From positions 62,001 to 126,000 of the forward strand of contig CAWARM010000018.1 in NCBI GenBank assembly GCA_963784425.1: 64,000 nucleotides of DNA, given 5' to 3'. Shown here in pieces: positions 36,232-44,726 of this stretch; position 1 is the stretch's first letter; each line of letters opens with the position of its first letter. Position numbers and translations under genes: made by a program. The DNA comes from SHZL01 sp963784425 (GTDB lineage: Bacteria > Pseudomonadota > Gammaproteobacteria > Xanthomonadales > SZUA-36). Under the pieces are notes generated by a model. That model had not been told where the DNA came from and made no database searches. It saw only the letters and a program-made list of their open reading frames with translations.

Positions 36232-37335
36232 TCATGCAATTTTTTGATATAGCCGCTCGTATTCGGAAACACATTGGTCGAAACTAAAACGTTCCTCCAG
36301 TCGTTGGGCAGCAGCCTTGCCCATGCGAATCGCCTGTTCAGAATTGTGCAACAGGGACAGGATCGCTTTGGCCAACTCGTGTTCGTTGTTTTCTGCAAGG
36401 ACCAGACCTGATTCCTGATCACGAACCAATTCAGGCAATCCATCGACATTGGAAGAGATAATTGGCCGCTGCATTCGCGCGGCTTGCAGGGCCACCAGCG
36501 GCAAGCCTTCGTATCGGGAGGGCAGTAGCATCATCGTCGCGTGGTTGATCAGGGTATACACATCTTGCGGTGGCACCGGGCCGGTAAAATCCACTTTGTC
36601 CAAAATGCCCAGGGTGACAGCTAGTTGTTTCAAAACCACTTCTTCAACACCTTCACCGACGATCTTCAAACGGGCTTTTGGGAACGTGCGTTCAACCAGG
36701 GCAAAGGCCTTCAACGCCAGGTCAAAACCTTTTTGAGGTATCAGTCTGCCCAGGCACAAAATGACGGGTATATCGAATGAAGGCGGAACGACCTTTATGG
36801 CACCCGATACTGAAGGCCCCAACCCGTAGTATGCAAAAGAAAACCGATCCACGAGATCGGGAAACGCCTGGCTGAGCAATTGCAGTCCCTTGCTGGATAC
36901 CGCGTTCACGGCCTGGCTCGCATGGGCCACCTTGCTGAAGACCGAGTTTTCCTTCAATGAGCTCTCAGGCAGAGAATGCACCGTGGTCAACGTGGGCGGG
37001 CGCACAGCGCTTTGTGTCTGCAGATGCAAGTAAGAAGTGGCCCCGAAATGCAGATGAATGATGTCCGGATTCAGCTCCCGTTTGAAAGCGGTAATAGCCT
37101 TCCTGGCCGACATGAGCGACTTCAGGTCTTTGGCGCTTAGTGCGCTCCAGGTATCAAAACGATAAACGGGAACGGAGCCGATTTGCGCAAAAGCCGGAAG
37201 GCCTGGGCCAGTGTGCGACGTCAAAACCGTTACATCGTGCCCCCGGGACTGCAACGCAGGAATGAGGTCCATGCTAAACGTCTCGATACCCCCGATGTGC
37301 GGCAGAAACAGGTCGGTCCAGTAAAGAATTTTCAT
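36232..37335 (-). CDS. Glycosyltransferase family 4
   Basis: 367 residues, GT-B fold. The N-terminal acceptor domain begins MKILYWTDLFLPHIGGIETFSMDL, a GT4 signature. The C-terminal donor domain has ILCLGRLIPQKGFDLALKAF, KIVGEG and the EX7E-type segment LPSRYEGLPLVALQAARMQRPIISSNVDGLPE. It should transfer a nucleotide-activated sugar to a glycan or lipid carrier at the inner membrane. The start overlaps the stop of the upstream GT4 gene by 4 bases. Donor and acceptor are unknown. Confidence 0.88.
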   Translation of the reverse strand: MKILYWTDLFLPHIGGIETFSMDLIPALQSRGHDVTVLTSHTGPGLPAFAQIGSVPVYRFDTWSALSAKDLKSLMSARKAITAFKRELNPDIIHLHFGATSYLHLQTQSAVRPPTLTTVHSLPESSLKENSVFSKVAHASQAVNAVSSKGLQLLSQAFPDLVDRFSFAYYGLGPSVSGAIKVVPPSFDIPVILCLGRLIPQKGFDLALKAFALVERTFPKARLKIVGEGVEEVVLKQLAVTLGILDKVDFTGPVPPQDVYTLINHATMMLLPSRYEGLPLVALQAARMQRPIISSNVDGLPELVRDQESGLVLAENNEHELAKAILSLLHNSEQAIRMGKAAAQRLEERFSFDQCVSEYERLYQKIA

Positions 37336-38531
37336 GATGTCGTTATGGCGCTGTCATTCTTCTGCGACAGCGTTGTGTTCAGAAATTCAAGCGTGCGGAT
37401 GCCGCGCAACAATGTACGCTTTACCGTTTCCGCCGGAGCCGATTGCTCTGACCTGGCACCCAGTAGCTCTATCCACCTGTGCGCGTTCAGTTCGTCTGAA
37501 TATTCTGCGGCGACTTTTTGCCTGGCCGCACAGGAGATGAGTGACCATTGCACCGGGTTCGCCGCAATATGCCGTATCGTGGCAACGAAATCATCACCCC
37601 GGTCATCAACCAGGAAACCGGTAGTGCCGTGCTTAATGAGTTGCCCAACACCGCTGCGAATATGCAGGGATACCGGAACAAGCCCACAGGCCATGGCTTC
37701 GAGCATGGCTATGGGCAGTCCCTCGTAATCCGAGAGCAGGACCAGCACGTGTGCTTCCAGCATGACCTGTTGGATTTCCGCATTGTCAATTTGACCGCCC
37801 AGCCTGACCCGGTCGCCCAGCTTTTCTTCCTCAAGGCAGCGTTTTACCCGGACCCGGTCCGGACCATTGCCGTAGAGGATCGCCTCGGTGCCCGGAACTT
37901 GCCGCACCGCGCGGCACAGGGCCCGGGTCACGTCCAGGATCTGCTTCTGTTCTTGCACCAGGCGCCCAACGTAAATCAGGCGCAGCTTTCCGTTTGGTAC
38001 GCGGGCGGCTTGGCCCGGTATTGGCACGCCATAGGGTATCAGGTGCATGCTCGTGGCTGTCTGCAAGCCCTGGGTCTCGCGGGATAGAAATTCGGACACG
38101 CACACCATGTCGGACACGCAATTTCCGGCAGGTCCCATGACAAACTCTGCCAGCACTTTTTCGTAAAACGGATCGTCTGAATGCACTATGCCGATACTTG
38201 CAATGCCCGCCCGCCTGACCCATCGGGCCGCCAGATAGCCGGCGGCAGCCAGATTGATAACAAAAACCGCGGGGGGTGAGTCGGCGAGTTCCTGTAACAG
38301 CCAGCGCACCTGCATGAACATTGGCTCGCTGCCGGGTATCGACTTGCAGTCAATGCCTTGATCGGACAATGCGCGGAAACAGGGGCAGTCCCCCGGAGAG
38401 CCTCGCTCGATGAAGAACAAAACCCTGACCTGCCAGCCCGCTCGCTGCAATAACGGCAAGACCCGGCGCAGCCAGGAATTTGGGCCACCAACAAAATCCG
38501 GTGCGTCAAATGTAGTAAACGTGACGTTCAT
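37332..38531 (-). CDS. Glycosyltransferase family 4
   Basis: 399 residues. The N-terminus MNVTFTTFDAPDFVGGPNSWLRRVLPLL is a GT4 start with the glycine loop near residue 15. The donor-binding half has LRLIYVGRLVQEQKQILDVTRALC, ILYGNGPDR and LVLLSDYEGLPIAMLEAMACGLVPVSLH, the EX7E motif. It forms a coupled pair with the downstream GT4 gene and diverges from the nucleotidyltransferase operon across 111 bases, which must contain promoters for both directions. Confidence 0.87.
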   Translation of the reverse strand: MNVTFTTFDAPDFVGGPNSWLRRVLPLLQRAGWQVRVLFFIERGSPGDCPCFRALSDQGIDCKSIPGSEPMFMQVRWLLQELADSPPAVFVINLAAAGYLAARWVRRAGIASIGIVHSDDPFYEKVLAEFVMGPAGNCVSDMVCVSEFLSRETQGLQTATSMHLIPYGVPIPGQAARVPNGKLRLIYVGRLVQEQKQILDVTRALCRAVRQVPGTEAILYGNGPDRVRVKRCLEEEKLGDRVRLGGQIDNAEIQQVMLEAHVLVLLSDYEGLPIAMLEAMACGLVPVSLHIRSGVGQLIKHGTTGFLVDDRGDDFVATIRHIAANPVQWSLISCAARQKVAAEYSDELNAHRWIELLGARSEQSAPAETVKRTLLRGIRTLEFLNTTLSQKNDSAITTS

Positions 38532-38642
38532 TTACGGCGCCTGTGCGTCTGCAAAACCCGACAATTGTGCAATAGTTGCCAAATGGTCAGGATTCAGCCC
38601 GGGCACTGTTCCACTCCCTCTTGTAAACATACAATTGATTCG

Positions 38643-39764
38643 ATGTTAAGCAAACAGGACCCCGATGTGTTTCTTGGCCGGCCACTTCGCCCCGAAGCCC
38701 GGTTTTTGCTCTGCTGTGCGCGCACTGATTTGAACCGCGATACGGTTGAACGCGCGAGGTCTCTTGCCAGCCTGCCGCTGGACTGGGAGTTTCTCTGTGC
38801 TTCAGCCGACAAGCACCGCCTGACCCAACTGCTGTTCAGGAATCTGTCCGCGATAGAACCCAACTCCATGCCACTGGATATCAGGACACGATTGCGCCAT
38901 CAGTTTTATTCCAATGCCGGTTCGAACCTGAAGCTGGCAGTCGCACTCACCGGCCTGTTGCGGAAATTCGATACGGCAGCTATCCCGGTCATTCCATTCA
39001 AGGGTAGCATCCTGGCTAATGGTACTTACGGAAAGCTCGCATTGCGACAAAACTATGACCTCGATTTATTCATTCGTGAGCAGGATATTGAAAAAAGCAA
39101 ACAGCTGCTTGCTGACGAGGGCTATACTTTCGATGAAATCTTCGATCGTGCAGCGCGCTACAGGAGTGTTGCCAAAGATGTTGAAATCGACCTGCACTGG
39201 GCGTTCACTCCCCGCTACTTCCACCATATTGTTAAATTTGACGAATTGTATGCGTGCACCCGCGCGGAATCCCTGCTGGGGCAACGTGTCATAACGTTCT
39301 CTGCTGAGGATTTCCTGCTGATTCTGTGCTTGCAGGTGGTGAAAGACTGTTGGGAACGGCAACAGCAACTGGAGCACCTGTCCAAGGTTTGTGACATCGC
39401 CGAGCACCTGCGCGCAAACCCGCTACTTGAGTGGTCGCGAGTAATTCAAAGTGCGCGACAGCAAGGACTGGAGCGCATATTCCATTGTGGGCTTATAATG
39501 GCCCGCGAATTACTTGGAGCTGAACTTCCGCCACAGGTCTTGAGCACTATTGAATCCGATTATAAGGCCCGGAAATGTGCTCAAAAAATGTGTCGTTCGA
39601 TCTTCACCGACCGCGACACGCTCTCTCCCCTGGAAAATCCCTATTTTTCGATGGGGCTGAGGTTCCGGCAGCTTTGGTTTTACCTCGGCATCCGGGAACG
39701 TTTCCGGGAGCGGATCAAGCATCTTGGGGAGATTTTCAAAGTGCATCGCCCGGCGCGAACCTGA
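38643..39764 (+). CDS. Nucleotidyltransferase family protein (NTP_transf_5-like)
   Basis: 373 residues from the ATG at 38643. The family pattern is an alpha-helical start followed by a minimal nucleotidyltransferase fold: VIPFKGSILANGTYGKLALRQNYDLDLFIRE, with K120-G121 and the metal-binding pair D139 and D141, then KSKQLLADEGY and EIDLHWAF. These proteins are frequent in exopolysaccharide and lasso-peptide-type loci beside PqqD-like and HprK-like genes; their reaction is not established. It heads a + strand operon of at least eight genes. Its active-site residues are intact, in contrast to the relative at 41004. Confidence 0.78.
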   Translation: MLSKQDPDVFLGRPLRPEARFLLCCARTDLNRDTVERARSLASLPLDWEFLCASADKHRLTQLLFRNLSAIEPNSMPLDIRTRLRHQFYSNAGSNLKLAVALTGLLRKFDTAAIPVIPFKGSILANGTYGKLALRQNYDLDLFIREQDIEKSKQLLADEGYTFDEIFDRAARYRSVAKDVEIDLHWAFTPRYFHHIVKFDELYACTRAESLLGQRVITFSAEDFLLILCLQVVKDCWERQQQLEHLSKVCDIAEHLRANPLLEWSRVIQSARQQGLERIFHCGLIMARELLGAELPPQVLSTIESDYKARKCAQKMCRSIFTDRDTLSPLENPYFSMGLRFRQLWFYLGIRERFRERIKHLGEIFKVHRPART

Positions 39765-39814
39765 TTTTTCAGCCGGGGAACGCCAGTCGTCATTCTTGTT
39801 AAAGGAAGCGAAGT

Positions 39815-40273
39815 ATGCCGTTTACAGAAAGATACGAACCCGCTGGCCAGGACGTTGTTGCAGAGGAGATTGATGGCGAAGTGGTCATTGTGAACCTGAA
39901 AAACGGTAACTATTACAGCCTGACCCAAAGTGCCACGCTGATCTGGGCAGGCATCCAGCAACATGCCACGGTACTGCAGATCCGCGAACGCGTTGCGCAA
40001 GGATATCGCGGTGAGTGCGATGCCATGAACCGGGACATCGATGAATTGATTCGCGCGCTGGAAGGGGAACAGTTGATCAGGCGCCTGCCTGATTCCGGTG
40101 CCAGTGCGCCGGGCGCTGCAACGGTGACCGAAGGGGTTTCTGTAGCAGAGCAAGTAGCCTATCTGTCGCCCATATTCGAGCGCTTCACCGACATGGGCGA
40201 CCTGTTGTTGCTGGACCCGGTGCATGAGGCCGAAGAAGAGAAGGGCTGGCCGCATGCCAAAGGCAATGCATGA
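39815..40273 (+). CDS. PqqD-like protein
   Basis: 152 residues; the PqqD fold covers about residues 1-92 (VVAEEIDGEVVIVNLKNGNYYSLTQSATLIWAGIQQHATVLQIRERV, then IDELIRALEGEQLIRRL). PqqD-like domains bind peptide substrates for modification enzymes. The C-terminal 55 residues are an extension not seen in classical PqqD (about 90 residues). It follows an AAAGGAAG ribosome-binding site. No radical SAM enzyme or precursor peptide was found beside it. Together with the HprK-like gene at 43632 it resembles the HPr-rel-A type gene sets described only from genome comparison. Confidence 0.82.
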   Translation: MPFTERYEPAGQDVVAEEIDGEVVIVNLKNGNYYSLTQSATLIWAGIQQHATVLQIRERVAQGYRGECDAMNRDIDELIRALEGEQLIRRLPDSGASAPGAATVTEGVSVAEQVAYLSPIFERFTDMGDLLLLDPVHEAEEEKGWPHAKGNA

Positions 40274-40311
40274 GGGCCAATTTTCACCTCGGCGTTGACT
40301 CCGGCTAATCC

Positions 40312-41007
40312 ATGAGCGCCATCCCCGTCGAGATCAGCGTCATCATTCCCGTGCATAACGGGGAAAAGTACCTGGCGCAATGCATTCAAAGCGTGCTGGA
40401 GCAAAATTACGCGTCTTTGGAAATGCTGGTGGTGGATAACGCATCGACCGATGCCACAGCCACCATAGCCCGTGAGTTTCCGGCCACGCGATATTTCTAC
40501 CTGCCGCACAAGGGCATGGTCCCTGCGCTGAACCATGGTGTCCGGAACAGCCAGGGTGGTTTCCTGTGCTTTCTTGATGCAGACGATTTGTGGAAGCCGC
40601 ATAAACTGGCTGCTCAACTTGCTGTGTTCAATCGGAACCCGGCGGTGGACTTCGTATTCGGGCATGTAGAACAGTTTATTTCGCCCGAACTGGAAGAGCC
40701 AGCCAGCTCACAACTGTTTATCCGGGAGAAAGAATTGCCCGGTCATATCAAGGGCGCAATGCTCATCAAGAAGCAGAGTTTCTGGCGGGTTGGCCTTTTC
40801 GACGAAGCTGCCGAGTATGGGGATTTCATTGACTGGTACATGCGGGCACAGGAGCAAGGCTTGCAAGAAGTCATGTTGCCTGATGTGCTGTTGATGCGGC
40901 GGATCCACGGGGCAAACATGGGCTACCTTGACCGGAGCAGGCGCATTGACTATGTCCGGGTACTCAAGCGCGGGCTGGACCGGAGGCGGCGCTTGGGCAA
41001 GGCATGA
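40312..41007 (+). CDS. Glycosyltransferase family 2
   Basis: 231 residues, GT-A fold. It begins EISVIIPVHNGEKYLAQCIQSVLEQNYASLEMLVVDNASTDAT, a GT2 signature, and has the DxD-like LCFLDADDLWKPHKL. The C-terminal part is short and without membrane segments, so it is a soluble or peripheral transferase. Its stop overlaps the next start (ATGA). The sugar is unknown. Confidence 0.9.
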   Translation: MSAIPVEISVIIPVHNGEKYLAQCIQSVLEQNYASLEMLVVDNASTDATATIAREFPATRYFYLPHKGMVPALNHGVRNSQGGFLCFLDADDLWKPHKLAAQLAVFNRNPAVDFVFGHVEQFISPELEEPASSQLFIREKELPGHIKGAMLIKKQSFWRVGLFDEAAEYGDFIDWYMRAQEQGLQEVMLPDVLLMRRIHGANMGYLDRSRRIDYVRVLKRGLDRRRRLGKA

Positions 41008-42011
41008 AAACCTGGACTCGTTTCGTTTATCCGCGCTTGCCAATAGAGCACATCTGGCTGCTGGGCGCCTCCACGCAAGCCAGTTCCGGCGCAATGGCTG
41101 CATGGGAGCGCTGGCGCGAACACTGCCAGGTTGAGACAGCGGATTTACCGTCCCAGGACATGTTCGGCATGTTGTATGCGCATTTGATAGCCGGCCTGGG
41201 AGGGCCGGAATCAACCGTTTTGAAGGGCGTCTATAAGCGCAACTGGTATGCCAACCAGCTGGTGCTCGCGCAATTGATGCCGCTGCTGGAGCGCCTGGCA
41301 GCCAACGGCCTTCCTGCAATCGTGTTGAATGATGTTTCCCTGGTTGCGGGACATTACCCGGATATCGGGTACCGAGCCATTCGTTGTATCGATCTGCTGG
41401 TGCGCCATGTGGACTGGAACAACAGCGTGTCGGTGGCATCCGGGGCAGGGTGGCAGGAGCAGCGCAGCCGGTCGTTCGGGTCGCCCGGGGCATTGTCCAT
41501 CCATTCGTTTTCCGGACCTGGAGGCGAAAGCCTGCGGATCTGGACCAACCTCTTTGTGGCTGAACCACTGGCACATACCGAAGAGCGAACCTGGCACGAA
41601 GCTCGCAGCCTGGAACTCAACGGCCAGAACATATTGTCTCTGGGGCCAGTCGAGCAATTGTTGTGCCTGAGCGCTGATGTGTTCAGGGATACAGGCCCGC
41701 CATTGCACCTCTATGCAGACGCGCGCGTTCTGCTGGAATTGCTCGCATCCACTTCCGACTGGGTGCGCCTGGTCTGGCAGGGGCAACGTTATGAATGCAT
41801 CCTGCCGTTGCGCAACCTGCTGGTGTTTCTGCAGGAAAATCTCTCGGTCCAACTTCCTTCCTGGATACTGCCGGCACTTCACAAGATGGCTATTTCACAC
41901 TTTGAATTGCTGCACTACCACCGCGCCTGCGACAGCCTGCCATTGCAGTTCAAGTCGGCTTGTCTGCGGGGGCTAAGGCCGGCGCGGCGTGGAATGACCC
42001 GTGGTAGCTAG
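41004..42011 (+). CDS. Degenerate nucleotidyltransferase-like protein
   Basis: 335 residues. The layout follows the NTP_transf_5-like family: WYANQLVLAQLMPLLERLAANGLPAIVL, then HYPDIGYRAIRCIDLLVR. At the positions that carry Lys-Gly and Asp-x-Asp in the 38643 protein, this one has N109-D110 and C128-I129-D130, so one metal-binding aspartate and the KG motif are lost. It may be a non-catalytic partner or act on a different substrate. The family call is by pattern only. It is coupled to the GT2 gene upstream and overlaps the exporter permease gene by 11 bases. Confidence 0.55.
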   Translation: MKTWTRFVYPRLPIEHIWLLGASTQASSGAMAAWERWREHCQVETADLPSQDMFGMLYAHLIAGLGGPESTVLKGVYKRNWYANQLVLAQLMPLLERLAANGLPAIVLNDVSLVAGHYPDIGYRAIRCIDLLVRHVDWNNSVSVASGAGWQEQRSRSFGSPGALSIHSFSGPGGESLRIWTNLFVAEPLAHTEERTWHEARSLELNGQNILSLGPVEQLLCLSADVFRDTGPPLHLYADARVLLELLASTSDWVRLVWQGQRYECILPLRNLLVFLQENLSVQLPSWILPALHKMAISHFELLHYHRACDSLPLQFKSACLRGLRPARRGMTRGS

Positions 42012-42858
42012 GCCAGCGGCGGGCCTGCCGAACCCGGGCGGGAAAACCGGCTCTGCTGCGAGGTGGAGGCTGGCGCATGAAATCTCATTTTCGTGGGGGA
42101 GGCTAGGTTACGCCCTGGACCTGTTCATCCACCTGATATCGCTGGAGATGCGCCTTCTCTACAAGCGGTCATGGCTGGGCGTGTTCTGGACGCTGCTGAA
42201 CCCGGTGATTCAACTGCTCGTCTTCTCGCTGATTTTTTCGCATGTACTCACCGTGGCAACGCCGCGTTATCCCTTGTTCCTGTGTTGTGGTTTGCTGTGC
42301 TGGAATGCGTTTACCGAGTCTCTCACGATGGCGGCGGGGTCGATAGTCAGCGCCCGAAATGTCCTGTACCAGCTTGGTTTTCCACCATCCGTGATGCCAC
42401 TGGTTGTGGTGACCGTGGGGCTTATCCACCTGATCTTTTCGCTATCAATCGTTGCCGTGTTGCTGGCCTGGTACAAAGTGCCGCTGGTCTGGCCGGTTGC
42501 CGCGCTGCCGTTAATCATCGGCATCCAGGGCCTGCTCACCTTGGCATTGGCTTTTCCCCTGGCCGCCCTGCATGTCAGATTCCATGATGTGAAGCATCTG
42601 CTGGCAGTGGTGTTCCGGTTCATGTTCTTCCTGACGCCCATTCTGTACGCTACTGATGCCTTCCCCCATATGCACCGTTTGTTTTACGCGGCGAATCCCC
42701 TTACTCACTTGATCGAGGGGTATCGGACCGTGTTGATGGATGGCGCTTGGCCAGACTGGTCGGCGCTTGCGGGTGTTGCAGCAGCATCGCTCGTCCTGCT
42801 GGTTTTCGGCTTTCGTTATTTCCAGTCACGGCGCTTTCAGTTCATCGAGGAGCTCTGA
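42001..42858 (+). CDS. ABC-2 type polysaccharide exporter permease (Wzm/KpsM-like)
   Basis: 285 residues, GTG start at 42001. After a cytoplasmic start, the amphipathic segment SLEMRLLYKRSWLGVFWTLLNPVIQLLVFSLIF is the signature of ABC-2 polysaccharide permeases. Six transmembrane segments are predicted, and the conserved FFLTPILYATDAFP and NPLTHLIEGYR lie near the C-terminus. It should export an undecaprenyl- or lipid-linked glycan across the inner membrane with the ATPase encoded next. It overlaps the upstream gene by 11 bases and ends directly before the ATPase start. Confidence 0.93.
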   Translation: MVARPAAGLPNPGGKTGSAARWRLAHEISFSWGRLGYALDLFIHLISLEMRLLYKRSWLGVFWTLLNPVIQLLVFSLIFSHVLTVATPRYPLFLCCGLLCWNAFTESLTMAAGSIVSARNVLYQLGFPPSVMPLVVVTVGLIHLIFSLSIVAVLLAWYKVPLVWPVAALPLIIGIQGLLTLALAFPLAALHVRFHDVKHLLAVVFRFMFFLTPILYATDAFPHMHRLFYAANPLTHLIEGYRTVLMDGAWPDWSALAGVAAASLVLLVFGFRYFQSRRFQFIEEL

Positions 42859-43635
42859 ATGAATCCGGTGATGAAGATCCACCAGCTGGGAAAGCGATTT
42901 CTGCGGTACCCGACCTCCCGGCCCCAATCCATCATGGAGGCTGCGGTGGTTGGTTGGCGACGCAAACAGGCAGACGAATTTTTCTGGGTATTCCGGAACG
43001 TCAGTTTCGACGTGTTTCCCGGCGAAATGCTTGGCATTGTCGGGCGAAACGGTGCGGGTAAATCCACCTTGCTTTCCCTGTTGGCCGGGCTGCTGCGCGC
43101 CGAAGAGGGCTCCATCCAGGTGCGTGGGAAGGCCAGCGCCCTGCTTGACTTGGGCCGCAGCCTGCATCCCTTGCTGACCGGTAGGGAAAACATCAGTACT
43201 TCCGGCTTGCTGAACGGCTTGACCAGCAGGCAGGTGGATGAGCGTTTCGACCAGATCGCGGAATTTACGAAAATCGAGAAATTTCTGGATGCTCCAGTCA
43301 GGACCTACAGTAGTGGAATGAAAGCACGGCTGGCATTTTCGGTCGCAGTTCACACCGACCCGGATATCCTGCTCATCGATGAATTCCTGTTTGTGGGCGA
43401 CGAGTTCTTCCAGGCCAAGTGCATTGAGCGCATTCGCGAACTGATGCAGAACGGCACTGCGGTGCTGCTTTCATCGCACATTGCCGAGAAGATTTCAGCT
43501 CACTGTGACCGGGCGCTGTGGCTGGATACGGCCGGAGTCTGCCGGATTGGCCCACCGGACGAAGTATTGCATCGATACCACGCAAGCACGAGCGTGGCGG
43601 CCAGCCTGCCCTGCAGCCCGGACCAGGTGCCATGA
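42859..43635 (+). CDS. ABC polysaccharide exporter ATP-binding protein (Wzt/KpsT-like)
   Basis: 258 residues. Walker A is GRNGAGKST (62-70), the Q-loop region follows, the signature motif is YSSGMKARLAFSVA and Walker B is DILLIDEFLFVGD. The sequence FFQAKCIERIRELMQNGTAVLLSSHIAEKI supplies the H-loop. The protein lacks the C-terminal carbohydrate-binding domain of O-antigen Wzt proteins, so it is of the shorter type that does not read the glycan end. The stop overlaps the HprK-like start (ATGA). Confidence 0.93.
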   Translation: MNPVMKIHQLGKRFLRYPTSRPQSIMEAAVVGWRRKQADEFFWVFRNVSFDVFPGEMLGIVGRNGAGKSTLLSLLAGLLRAEEGSIQVRGKASALLDLGRSLHPLLTGRENISTSGLLNGLTSRQVDERFDQIAEFTKIEKFLDAPVRTYSSGMKARLAFSVAVHTDPDILLIDEFLFVGDEFFQAKCIERIRELMQNGTAVLLSSHIAEKISAHCDRALWLDTAGVCRIGPPDEVLHRYHASTSVAASLPCSPDQVP

Positions 43636-44726
43636 ATTCCTGGGAGACAGCAGACCAGGTAGCGTTTTTTGACGCGATGTACAGTGGTGCCAAACGCGCG
43701 GAATTGTACTCCGGCCATACGGAACACCACTATTCGGTGGCCGGACATGAAGTGTGCCTGAGCATTGCAGGAGACGGATTCGCCGGGAAACTGCTCACTG
43801 CATTCAGCCACCTTTCGCGCCCTTCAACCGGAAAGCCAGCGCTAACCATACACGCCTGGGATGATGTTTCTACCCGGACGTTTTTGCCCAGGCTGGTGTC
43901 CCGCTACCTCAATTTTGTGCAAATGCATTGCTTCGATTACCTGGGGCCACGCAACGAGATGCTGGACTTTCACGGCGAGCGTATTCGTGCGGTGATGCAT
44001 CTTGATCCGGTAATCGTCAGCCTGTTTGACCCGGTGCGGTCCATCGCACTGTACTGGACGCGGGATGTGACGCAGATCCCCATTTGGGATTGGGGTACGC
44101 CACTGCGAATCATCCTGAATGAGTGGGCCAAGCTGCACCAGCTTTTCCTGGTGCATGCAGGAGCCGTTGGCTTGGCTGAAGGTGGCGTACTCTTTGCCGG
44201 AAAAAGCGGATCGGGAAAATCAACCTCGGCGCTGGCCTGCCTGGATGAGAGTGCCCTGATGTACGCCAGTGACGATTACGCTTTGCTGAGTGTCACGCCG
44301 GACCCCTATGTGCACAGCCTGTATGGCTCGGCCAAACTCAAGGGGGCACCCGATTTTGAGAACTTTTCGCACCTGCTGCCGCTGGTCGCGAACCGGGACC
44401 GGATTGGTGAGCAAAAAGCTCTTATTTTCCTCAATGATGTTTATCGGGGAAAGCTGAGTGCTGGCTTCCCGCTTCGCGCCATCCTGGTGCCGCGCATCAG
44501 TGGCAGACCTGAAACCACCCTTGAACCAGCCAGTTCCATCGAAGCACTCAAGGCCCTGGCGCCGAGCACGCTGTTGCAACTGCCGGGCGTCGGCAAAGAA
44601 ACCATGGCCAGTCTTTCGGCCCTGGTCCGCCGGGTGCCGGCGTACACGCTCAATGCAGGAACGCACATGCGCAGTATTGCACGCAGTGTTGAGGCCCTGC
44701 TGAAGGAACTTTGCGGGATTGCCTGA
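43632..44726 (+). CDS. HPr kinase-like P-loop protein
   Basis: 364 residues from the ATG at 43632 (a longer frame exists but overlaps the ATPase gene). The N-terminal 165 residues are unlike classical HprK. The kinase part has LFLVHAGAV (H175), Walker A GKSGSGKST (190-198) and SDDYALL with D214-D215, matching HprK-type serine kinases. The C-terminus has AILVPRISGRPETTLEPA. Proteins of this kind sit with PqqD-like proteins in gene sets without a phosphotransferase system; their target is not known. No HPr gene is in the window. It is coupled to the exporter ATPase gene. Confidence 0.78.
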   Translation: MNSWETADQVAFFDAMYSGAKRAELYSGHTEHHYSVAGHEVCLSIAGDGFAGKLLTAFSHLSRPSTGKPALTIHAWDDVSTRTFLPRLVSRYLNFVQMHCFDYLGPRNEMLDFHGERIRAVMHLDPVIVSLFDPVRSIALYWTRDVTQIPIWDWGTPLRIILNEWAKLHQLFLVHAGAVGLAEGGVLFAGKSGSGKSTSALACLDESALMYASDDYALLSVTPDPYVHSLYGSAKLKGAPDFENFSHLLPLVANRDRIGEQKALIFLNDVYRGKLSAGFPLRAILVPRISGRPETTLEPASSIEALKALAPSTLLQLPGVGKETMASLSALVRRVPAYTLNAGTHMRSIARSVEALLKELCGIA

